This document shows, piece after piece, positions 58,901 to 64,000 of a DNA stretch of 64,000 nucleotides (positions are counted from its first letter, which is position 1; each line of letters begins with the position of its first letter). The translations under genes and the position numbers were made by a program. Location of the stretch: NCBI GenBank assembly GCA_009777335.1, contig WRMC01000005.1, positions 82,962-146,961 on the forward strand, given 5' to 3'. A model generated the notes under the pieces. That model searched no databases. It was not told the origin of the DNA and saw nothing but the letters and a program-made list of their open reading frames with translations. The DNA is from Treponema sp. (GTDB lineage: Bacteria > Spirochaetota > Spirochaetia > Treponematales > Breznakiellaceae).

Positions 58901-60797
58901 AAAATACCCCAATAAAAGGGAGTGGATGATCGAAGAGCAGAACTTTGCTTCCTCCCTGGCGGATCTCATGGCCCTGGCCATTTCCAGCTACCAGCGGCGC
59001 ATGGCCCGGGAAGAAGCAGAAACGGCGAACCGGGCAAAATCGGCCTTTTTGGCTGCCATGAGCCACGAAATCCGCACCCCCATGAATGCCATCATCGGCA
59101 TGTCTGAGTTAATCCTCCTGGAGGATATTCCCAAGGAAGATTTCCATCATCTCTTAAGCCATGTAAAAGATATCAACCTCTCTGCCATGTCCCTCTTAAA
59201 CATAATAAACGACATCCTGGATTTTTCTAAAATTCAATCGGGCAAAGTTGATCTGGTGATGGTCCATTACGACTTTAGGATCTTTTTGAATAATATCGAA
59301 TCCCTGGCCCGCTCTTTAATTAAAGACAAGGATATACGCTATGATCACATTATCGAAGGTGATCTTCCCCCCTATCTCTACGGTTCCGATGTCCGGCTGA
59401 GGCAGATTATTATTAATCTCCTGGGCAATGCCATAAAATTTACCAGCAAAGGCACGGTAAGCCTTAACATAAGTGCTGCCGACGCCAAGATCCAATTCAC
59501 CATCAGTGATACGGGCATAGGAATACAGGAAAAGGACATGCCCGACCTATTTAATCCCTTTACCCAGGTGGATATGATGCAAAACCGGGCCAGGGAAGGG
59601 ACCGGGCTGGGGCTTTCCATTACGAAATCCCTGGTTGACCAGATGGGAGGGGAAATCTCGGTAGAAAGTGTCTACGGTCAGGGGACGGTCTTTAAGGTAA
59701 GCATCCCCATGGTAGCCGGAGACGAGGCATTGATAGATCAGCATGCCCTACAGGAAATTACCCTCACCGCCCCAAAAGCAAGGGTCCTGGTGGTAGATGA
59801 TAATTCAATTAACCTGAATGTGGCGGTGGGGCTTTTACGGCACCACCGCATAGAAGCCGAAACTGCCAGTTCCGGAAGGCAGGCCATCGATCTTATAAAA
59901 CAACATTCCTATGACTTAGTATTTATGGATCACATGATGCCGGAGCTGGACGGAGTTGAAACCACCAAGCTGCTCCGCTCCGAGGGCATAGAGGTGCCCA
60001 TAATCGCCTTCACCGCCAATGCCATTTCCGAAGTAAAGGACGAATTCCTGGCGGCGGGGATGAACGACCTCTTGATAAAACCGATTAAAAGGACCTGGCT
60101 TAATAAAATAATCGGAGACTGGCTGCCCCCAGAATTATTAAGCAGATCCCAGAACAAGATGAGCCCCCAGGGAGCTGCCGGACCTGTCTTGTCTAAGCTG
60201 GAACAGATCCCGGGGCTTTCAGTTTCTACGGGCCTCGAAAGAGTATCGGGCCAGCGGGATCTCTATGAAAAGTCCTTAAAACTGTTAATAAAAGAGATAG
60301 ACAAGAGCCTCCATAACCTGAGCCGGTTTTTGGCAGCCCAGGACATGCGCAATTTTGAGATAGAGGTCCATGGCATGAAAGGTTCCCTGGCAAGCATAGG
60401 AGCCCAGAAACTTTCTGAAGAAGCTGAAGCCCTGGAGAAAGGAGACATGGATTTTTGCAGCGCCGCCCTGCCCCCCTTTTTAATAAACCTCAAGGAAATG
60501 CAAGAAGGTCTCATGGATGCTTTCAGGGATACAGAAGGGGCAGCCGAATCAATTAGACCCCATCCTGATCTCATGGCGCAATTGGATGCCATATTTATAA
60601 CCATGAAACAGGCCTTTTCTCAGAGCCATTTTCTGGATATAGATGAGGGGATAAAAAATCTCCATGCCCTGGGTCTTAAGGGGGCCCTGCAGGACGAAAT
60701 AGAAAAAATAAAAGATGCGGTTATAGTGATGGATTACGAAGGAGCTATAGCTATCATGGATGATCTAGTGAACTCCAATTCAATAGAAGAAAACTAA
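55983..60797 (+). CDS. Large hybrid sensor kinase with two substrate-binding domains
   Basis: 1604 residues. Signal peptide ending LAQC (possible lipobox, with an unusual Gln before Cys). Two SBP_bac_3-like solute domains (about 45-290 and 300-535), one TM (544-562), two PAS domains (about 575-820), a GAF-like domain (about 830-1010), HisKA (H1028 in SHEIRTPMN), HATPase, receiver (D1316 in FMDHMMPELDG), and an HPt domain (H1463 in EVHGMKGSLAS). BvgS-like phosphorelay architecture. Signals are probably small solutes plus a cytoplasmic cue. Target: the overlapping HD-GYP regulator. Confidence 0.92.
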   Translation: MKQKKRILPFVCLFLFLPLFLAQCRITTDTPPQEKSKGETWALASYQDIHGLNAEELRAIQTLKEQRDFFVYGMLSSTEAFLSVNNEVRGFSALFCEWLGDLFGITFLPTLYTREELQEGLRDGSIHFTGDLHIQDAQPHHYVLTSAIAQRQVEYIRLENSPPLGQISLTRPLRFGFLEGAAVYEQVALNTLEQFEPVFLQSFHEAYDLLHDGMIDALVTEGINAVFFEKYDDIATSIYLPLIFSPVSMAAQQVALAPLISAVQKALDQGASEYLYELYQQGTREYVRNMFFVRLSAEEHRFLNTTGPIPFVAEYDNYPLSFYNTQEHAWQGISFDVLAQIESLTGLSFQLINDQNTEKPALLRMLQEGEALIISELIPSPAREDHFLWPRTAFLSDQSVLISKMDLPYIHANEIPSMRVGLNRGTVHTELFHRWFPDHRNYIEYEGQEAVFDALTRGEVDLVMSVGYRLLGLTNYREQPGYKINLSFDNRLESAFGIHREAVLLHSIIDKALELIDTEAISSQWLRKTYDYRIKIAEARVPWMVGTAITFLLLVILLAGLYARSKKRRKASAEQAAILSAIYNSIPVMVFTKDLDGNYTSCNTLFTKEFYLSEADIIGKAYKEIPYFGSSEADTISEIEKKVLQEGRTITTGGWYHFSDGQKKAMDVTRTPLIQNGKVLGLLGAAMDITDRKLMEEAAVKTNELTMLMLDTSPLCIQLWDRNLQTIDCNQAAVRLYGYHTKQEYVERFMIECSPEFQSDGRRSDEKAMAMVNTAFEEGECVFPWMHQMPDGTPMPAEITLVRVMYRDEYLVIGYTKDLRDVARLEAEASGYEYAKKFSRSLSKITMSPTISAGFLLEAAKLIAREGSEVLDVSRVGIWSISEDEMLLSSISCYDAEKEEYYVQEDLDISRQGEYKKSLSSERLIVTNDSSSTNILASILSNYDPGICALIDVPIRIDGKLAGVVCIEQYSTKKYPNKREWMIEEQNFASSLADLMALAISSYQRRMAREEAETANRAKSAFLAAMSHEIRTPMNAIIGMSELILLEDIPKEDFHHLLSHVKDINLSAMSLLNIINDILDFSKIQSGKVDLVMVHYDFRIFLNNIESLARSLIKDKDIRYDHIIEGDLPPYLYGSDVRLRQIIINLLGNAIKFTSKGTVSLNISAADAKIQFTISDTGIGIQEKDMPDLFNPFTQVDMMQNRAREGTGLGLSITKSLVDQMGGEISVESVYGQGTVFKVSIPMVAGDEALIDQHALQEITLTAPKARVLVVDDNSINLNVAVGLLRHHRIEAETASSGRQAIDLIKQHSYDLVFMDHMMPELDGVETTKLLRSEGIEVPIIAFTANAISEVKDEFLAAGMNDLLIKPIKRTWLNKIIGDWLPPELLSRSQNKMSPQGAAGPVLSKLEQIPGLSVSTGLERVSGQRDLYEKSLKLLIKEIDKSLHNLSRFLAAQDMRNFEIEVHGMKGSLASIGAQKLSEEAEALEKGDMDFCSAALPPFLINLKEMQEGLMDAFRDTEGAAESIRPHPDLMAQLDAIFITMKQAFSQSHFLDIDEGIKNLHALGLKGALQDEIEKIKDAVIVMDYEGAIAIMDDLVNSNSIEEN

Positions 60798-60807
60798 GGG
60801 AGGAATT

Positions 60808-61293
60808 ATGGCAGAAGAGGCCTATGTACGTCCCAGCTGGGACGAGTATTTTATGGAAGTTTGTGATGCCATATCCAAACGAGCCACCTGCAGCCGGGGC
60901 CGTTCGGGCTGTGTCATCGCCAAGGGCAACCAGCTCCTGGTTACCGGCTATGTGGGGGCCCCGGCCGGGCTGCCCCACTGCGACGAGGTGGGGCATCAGT
61001 TTAAGCAGATGCTCCATGAAGACGGCTCCACCACCACCCACTGCGTTCGGACCGTCCATGCGGAGCAGAACGCCATCTGCCAGGCCGCCAAGCGAGGGAT
61101 CAGCATAGAGGGGGCCACCCTCTACTGTAGAATGACCCCCTGCAGAACCTGCGCCATGCTCATCATCAACTGCGGGATCCGCCGGGTGGTCTGCCAAAGA
61201 CGCTACCAAGATGCGGATGATTCGGAGGCCATGTTCAAGGCCCTGGGGATAGGACTGGAGTACATCTCCGAAGAAACCCAGAAATACGACTAG
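60808..61293 (+). CDS. Deoxycytidylate deaminase family protein
   Basis: 161 residues. Zinc deaminase motif HAEQNAI and PCRTC give the catalytic Glu and three zinc ligands. The N-terminal RPSWDEYFMEVCDAISKRATCSR and GCVIAKGNQLLVTGYVGAP are typical of ComEB/dCMP deaminases. Makes dUMP from dCMP for dTMP synthesis. Strong GGGAGGAATT site, 10 bp after the kinase gene. Confidence 0.92.
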   Translation: MAEEAYVRPSWDEYFMEVCDAISKRATCSRGRSGCVIAKGNQLLVTGYVGAPAGLPHCDEVGHQFKQMLHEDGSTTTHCVRTVHAEQNAICQAAKRGISIEGATLYCRMTPCRTCAMLIINCGIRRVVCQRRYQDADDSEAMFKALGIGLEYISEETQKYD

Positions 61294-61353
61294 GCGGCCC
61301 CCCTAAAGAGCCCCTTGGTCCCGTTAAATTTCGGTGTATCCCTCTTTTTTCTG

Positions 61354-61382
61354 TTGCCAGATAGCCCTGTCTATGGTACAGT
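61354..61382 (+). promoter_or_regulatory. Promoter of class II aldolase gene
   Basis: TTGCCA (61354-61359), 17-bp spacer, TACAGT (61377-61382). Start near 61389, leader about 19 nt with AAGGAGG. Confidence 0.55.
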
Positions 61383-61393
61383 GTGGTACCACA
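61382..61393. promoter_or_regulatory. Palindrome at the transcription start of the aldolase gene
   Basis: TGTGGTACCACA, perfect 12-bp palindrome that covers the end of the -10 and the predicted start. Placement suits a repressor operator; no family match. Confidence 0.35.
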
Positions 61394-61407
61394 TAAGGAG
61401 GATATTC

Positions 61408-62289
61408 ATGTTAGTACCAATGAAAGAAATTTTAGATGCCGCCTATGCGGGGAAGTATGGAGTTCCCGCTGTCCCTTCATTCAATGAAGTCTTTGTCCGG
61501 GCCTCGCTGGAAGCTGCCTCGGAATCCAAGTCCCCCATAATTTTCCTGACCAGCAACCGCGGCGATGCCTATTGGAGCCACGACGTGGTAAAATATTTTG
61601 CCAACCAGGTTAATGTCCCCGTGGCCCTCTGTCTGGACCATAGCCGTACCTACGAAGATTGCATCGTAGGGATCCGTACGGGCTGTACCGCCATCATGGC
61701 GGATCGTTCCACCCTCCTCTTTGATGAGAATGTGGCCCAGCTCCTGGAGCTTGCCAAGGTAGCCCATGCCGCCGGGGTCAGCATCGAAGGCGAGCTTGGC
61801 CATGTGGGACAGGGCTCCAACTACGCCGTGGACGGGGTATCAGCCCTAACCGATCCGGCCGAAGCAAAGAAATACGTGGAACTCACCGGGGTCGATGCCC
61901 TGGCGGTGGCCATAGGAACCGCCCACGGTGCCTATACCGGGGTCCCCAAGCTGGATTTTGAACGGCTCGCAGACATAAACAAGGCCTGCGGCATCCCCCT
62001 GGTCCTCCACGGCGGGTCAGGTTCCGGGGACGATAACATTAGCCGCACCTGCACCATGGGGGTGGCCAAGGTTAACATCGTCACCGACTTTCTCCAGGCC
62101 ATCAACACGGCCCTCAAAGCCGGGGATTTTAGCGGGAATAACGGTCATCAGATCTTTATGACCATCTCCAAGGCTATCAAAGAAACCTCCCTCCGGGTCT
62201 TCGACATTACCGGCTGTACCGGGAAAGCCGCAGGCAAGGCCGGCGGATCCAAGGTAGGAAACGACGAAGAAAGCACCCAGGAAAAATAA
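61408..62289 (+). CDS. Class II fructose-bisphosphate aldolase-type enzyme
   Basis: 293 residues from MLVPMKEILDAAYAGKYG after AAGGAGGATATTC. Zinc-binding and catalytic motifs: LCLDHSRTYED (Asp-His), GELGHVGQG, AIGTAHGAYTG, and LHGGSGSGDDNI. Related to both FbaA and tagatose-bisphosphate aldolase; N-terminal pattern is compatible with either. Cytoplasmic glycolytic or ketose pathway. An ORF extension from 61315 crosses the promoter and is rejected. Followed by a strong terminator. Confidence 0.92.
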   Translation: MLVPMKEILDAAYAGKYGVPAVPSFNEVFVRASLEAASESKSPIIFLTSNRGDAYWSHDVVKYFANQVNVPVALCLDHSRTYEDCIVGIRTGCTAIMADRSTLLFDENVAQLLELAKVAHAAGVSIEGELGHVGQGSNYAVDGVSALTDPAEAKKYVELTGVDALAVAIGTAHGAYTGVPKLDFERLADINKACGIPLVLHGGSGSGDDNISRTCTMGVAKVNIVTDFLQAINTALKAGDFSGNNGHQIFMTISKAIKETSLRVFDITGCTGKAAGKAGGSKVGNDEESTQEK

Positions 62290-62308
62290 GCTAATCTTTG
62301 TACAGATG

Positions 62309-62341
62309 ACCCCGCGGCCAGAGGGCTACGGGGTTTTTTTT
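62309..62341 (+). terminator. Intrinsic terminator of the aldolase gene
   Basis: ACCCCG (62309-62314) pairs with CGGGGT (62329-62334) around a 14-nt loop; an 8-nt T-run follows (62334-62341). Confidence 0.85.
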
Positions 62342-62344
62342 GCC

Positions 62345-63295
62345 CTACTCCTGAAGGATCCGGTACTTGAGGTAGATCTCTTCCAGGGCCTTGGAAGGGC
62401 CGGGGGCGGCAATTTTCTGCCTAAACCGGGCGGCATCCCGCCTATCCACATAGAAGTTATAGATGCCCCGGTAGTCGGAGCTGTTTATCATCCCATAGGC
62501 AGGCTTTAGGTCCAGGATGCCGGTGATCTCGTCCCGGCCCACGGCCCCTATGCCCAGCTCGTCCAGGCGTTGACGGACAAAGTTTAATTCCTCATGGGAG
62601 AGGCCAAAGAGGAACTCCTCCAGGGCCCAGCGGGAATCGTCCACCGCCGTGTGGGCCACCAGAAACTCCTGCCAGTCCTTTCCCATATCGATGGTGATCC
62701 GTAAAAGTTCACTGGTCCCCTTTAGGGTCCCAAAGGCGGGGGGCGAAGAATCCCGGGCGGTCCAGAGCAGGTCCAGGGCCGGCAGATGCTCCACCGCCCG
62801 GTGATCGGTCCCGGAGTCCCAGAGCCGGATAAGATCATTGGCCAGGCTGTATTTTAAATCCACCGAGTAGCCCGGATCGATTAAGATAGAAAGGTAGACC
62901 TCTTCGGTCATGAGGGTATGAATGATGGTAAGGATGGCCTGCCGCAGGGGCAGGTAAAATTCCTTCTGGTCCCCCGCCAGAATATGAAGGAATGAGAAGG
63001 CCTGAAACTTCGCCACCAGGTAGCTGCGGGCGGCCACCACCCGGGCTGGGGTATGGAGCAGGTGGGAAGAGGAGGCAAAGGAACAGAGGGCCTCAAGGAG
63101 CTGGGCCTCGGTACGCTGGACCCCCCGGACACTCTGGCTTTCTCTAACCGAAGGGAAGCAGGAAACCGCATCCCCCAGGTTATTCAAGCAGCGGAAGCGC
63201 TCCCGCACCAGGAGGGCTTCCTCGTTATTTCGTGGTTCAAGGTACTCAACGACCTTGTCTATCAGTATTGTTTCTTCATCACTTAGTTGGAGCAT
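62345..63295 (-). CDS. Hypothetical protein, mainly helical
   Basis: 316 residues, no signal peptide or membrane segment. Contains SQSVRGVQRTEAQLLEALCSFASSSHLLHTPARVVAARSYL and LDLLWTARDSSPPAFGTLKG; looks predominantly alpha-helical. No family recognised. ATG at 63295 follows a TTGTCT-N17-TAAAAT promoter by 6 bases and has no ribosome-binding site. Possibly spirochaete-specific. The 3' end is 3 bp from the aldolase terminator, convergent. Confidence 0.75.
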   Translation of the reverse strand: MLQLSDEETILIDKVVEYLEPRNNEEALLVRERFRCLNNLGDAVSCFPSVRESQSVRGVQRTEAQLLEALCSFASSSHLLHTPARVVAARSYLVAKFQAFSFLHILAGDQKEFYLPLRQAILTIIHTLMTEEVYLSILIDPGYSVDLKYSLANDLIRLWDSGTDHRAVEHLPALDLLWTARDSSPPAFGTLKGTSELLRITIDMGKDWQEFLVAHTAVDDSRWALEEFLFGLSHEELNFVRQRLDELGIGAVGRDEITGILDLKPAYGMINSSDYRGIYNFYVDRRDAARFRQKIAAPGPSKALEEIYLKYRILQE

Positions 63296-63301
63296 TTAAT
63301 T

Positions 63302-63330
63302 ATTTTACCTTGAGAAGGGGGATAAGACAA
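63302..63330 (-). promoter_or_regulatory. Promoter, leaderless arrangement
   Basis: Minus-strand TTGTCT (63330-63325), 17-bp spacer, TAAAAT (63307-63302), 6 bases, ATG. Same geometry as at 15794 and 18471. Confidence 0.55.
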
Positions 63331-63374
63331 GTTAAATCGTAGGATTGATAACGCCACCTCTCTAAACTAAGACC

Positions 63375-63621
63375 AAGACCTCCATACCCCTTCACCGCTG
63401 GACAAAAACATGCCCCTAGCGGCTCCGGTGGCAGGGAAAGCCCTTAACCTAAGTTCCAGTATATAACACCATTCTCCTGCCAATGTCGCCGCCAGGAGCA
63501 TTTTTTGCTCCAGCTGAGCAAGCCATGCGCGGTTGGCCTGAGAAGAGCCTATCAGAATCCATCCTACAAGTGATGGTGGGGAATAAAATAATGAGGTTTA
63601 CCGGTAAAGGTGTCAGTCACC
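63375..63621 (+). repeat. Structured repeat family I, copy F
   Basis: AAGACCT, then CCGCTGGA pairing with TCCGGTGG (wobble pairs keep the helix despite two base changes), variable stem GCAGG (63431-63435) with CCTGC (63476-63480), conserved TCGCCGCC, GGAGCA-T5-TGCTCC (63495-63511), AGAAGAGCCT (63541-63550) and the end palindrome GGTGTCAGTCACC (63609-63621). Followed on the same strand by family II copy 2, as at copy C. Confidence 0.85.
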
Positions 63622-63728
63622 ATGTGCTTATGAAATTGGTACAAATACCCTAAAAATGATATTGAGAATTGGTATTTGTGTACCAATTTAAGTATCGTGC
63701 AAACATTAACAGAAAGGTGACTGACACT
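63609..63728. mobile_element. 120-bp MITE-like palindromic element
   Basis: Ends are inverted repeats: GTGTCAGTCACC (63610-63621) and GGTGACTGACAC (63717-63728). Inside, AAATTGGTACAAATACC pairs with GGTATTTGTGTACCAATTT. No ORF. The ends resemble REP-type palindromes linked to RAYT/IS200-like transposases; no such transposase is in the window. Confidence 0.55.
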
Positions 63729-63773
63729 TATGGTGGTTGACTTGATCTCGCCACCTGGGGGGAGCAAACACTA

Positions 63774-63984
63774 GAGGGGTGGGGGTCGCTGTGGGCTAGG
63801 AATATCTGGGAATTCTCCGCCGGAGGAGACCTCGGGTAAAGCAGAATAGGATAATGAAGTAAGCTCCGGCATCCAGTATGTGCGAGGAAAGCTGAACGCA
63901 ATGATGGAATACAAGAAACTGGGTGCCGGGGGCTCCGTAGGCGGGTTCATCTCAATTCCTAGACCACGGTGGCCCACACCCCTT
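63774..63984 (+). ncRNA. Structured repeat family II, copy 2 (candidate structured RNA)
   Basis: About 211 bp, no length change against copy 1. Terminal stem GAGGGGTGGGGG (63774-63785) with CCCACACCCC (63973-63982), one mismatch; the next segment is CUGUGGGCUAG with CUAGACCACGG, all pairs intact except the same G-A as in copy 1, although bases differ on both sides. Internal stems GCCGGAG/CTCCGGC and ATCCAG/CTGGGT are identical. A minus-strand frame (MNPPTEPPAPSFL...) is shared by both copies but has no ribosome site and is judged incidental. Confidence 0.65.
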
Positions 63985-64000
63985 TTGCGGGTGCACCTAA

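Noticed and set aside
49467..60797. One regulatory operon from 49467 to 60797
   Set aside because: The genes lie on alternating strands with the antiporter and PfkB kinase between them; only 54883-60797 (possibly to 61293) is a co-directional unit.
9905..63621. Family I as integron attC sites
   Set aside because: Copies do not alternate with single cassettes in one orientation, and the RYYYAAC/GTTRRRY core sites are not found at the stem ends.
1..64000. tRNA or rRNA genes
   Set aside because: No T-arm GGTTCRANNCC with acceptor stem and no conserved rRNA sequence were seen on either strand.

Overview
The window is 64 kb of a GC-rich, gene-dense bacterial chromosome. Gene content points to a spirochaete, most likely a Treponema-type (termite-gut or free-living) anaerobe. 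The markers are a PUR-alpha protein like Borrelia BpuR, a YjfB-type motility protein, an M18 aminopeptidase, a four-subunit NAD(P)-linked [FeFe] hydrogenase of HndABCD type, and several small lipoproteins and beta-rich secreted proteins of the kind common in treponemes. Species assignment is inference. No rRNA, tRNA or CRISPR array was seen.

Layout: (1) 1-7402, minus strand: nifS-nifU, then a promoter with an attenuator-like leader, then purB-purA-glmS-glnA, which unites purine synthesis, amino-sugar synthesis and ammonium assimilation. (2) 7466-9875, plus strand: phosphohexomutase and a PUR-domain protein. (3) 9905-13110: an AT-richer island bounded by two inverted copies of a structured repeat (family I), carrying a HigBA-type toxin-antitoxin pair, a decayed ORF6N gene and a SurA/PpiC-like chaperone. 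(4) 13134-18464, minus strand: rnhB, a secreted beta-helix-like protein, a phosphoribosyltransferase, rhomboid, a MazF-type TA pair and exonuclease III, interrupted at 15899-16446 by a family I + family II repeat unit. (5) 18571-22334, plus: clpS-clpA-aat, a complete N-degron module, then a YjfB protein. (6) M18 aminopeptidase, gltX, then a minus-strand operon LysM protein - sigma factor - MoxR - DUF58 - transglutaminase - PQQ-propeller lipoprotein. (7) 33053-38450: sugar-acid genes (DapA-type lyase, split altronate dehydratase/sulfolyase-like pair), a cyclase-domain protein, a TPR protein and a YmdB homologue with altered metal ligands. (8) 38470-39217: two inverted family I copies around a palindrome-rich spacer. 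(9) Hsp20, a GH172/DUF2961 protein, and the hnd hydrogenase operon. (10) 45744-62289: lipoproteins, a GT-C membrane protein, a hybrid histidine kinase, an antiporter-EIIA fusion, a PfkB kinase, an HD-GYP regulator overlapping a 1604-residue hybrid sensor kinase, a dCMP-deaminase-type protein and class II aldolase. (11) 62345-64000: a conserved-looking hypothetical gene, a second family I + family II unit and a mini palindromic element.

The most novel material is non-coding. Six copies of family I share conserved ends but have an internal stem whose sequence is exchanged while pairing is kept. Two copies of a 211-bp family II element show compensatory changes in a long terminal helix. Families I and II occur together twice, in the same order and orientation. 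Several genes also have sigma-70-like promoters placed so that the transcript would begin at or within a few bases of the start codon (leaderless mRNAs).
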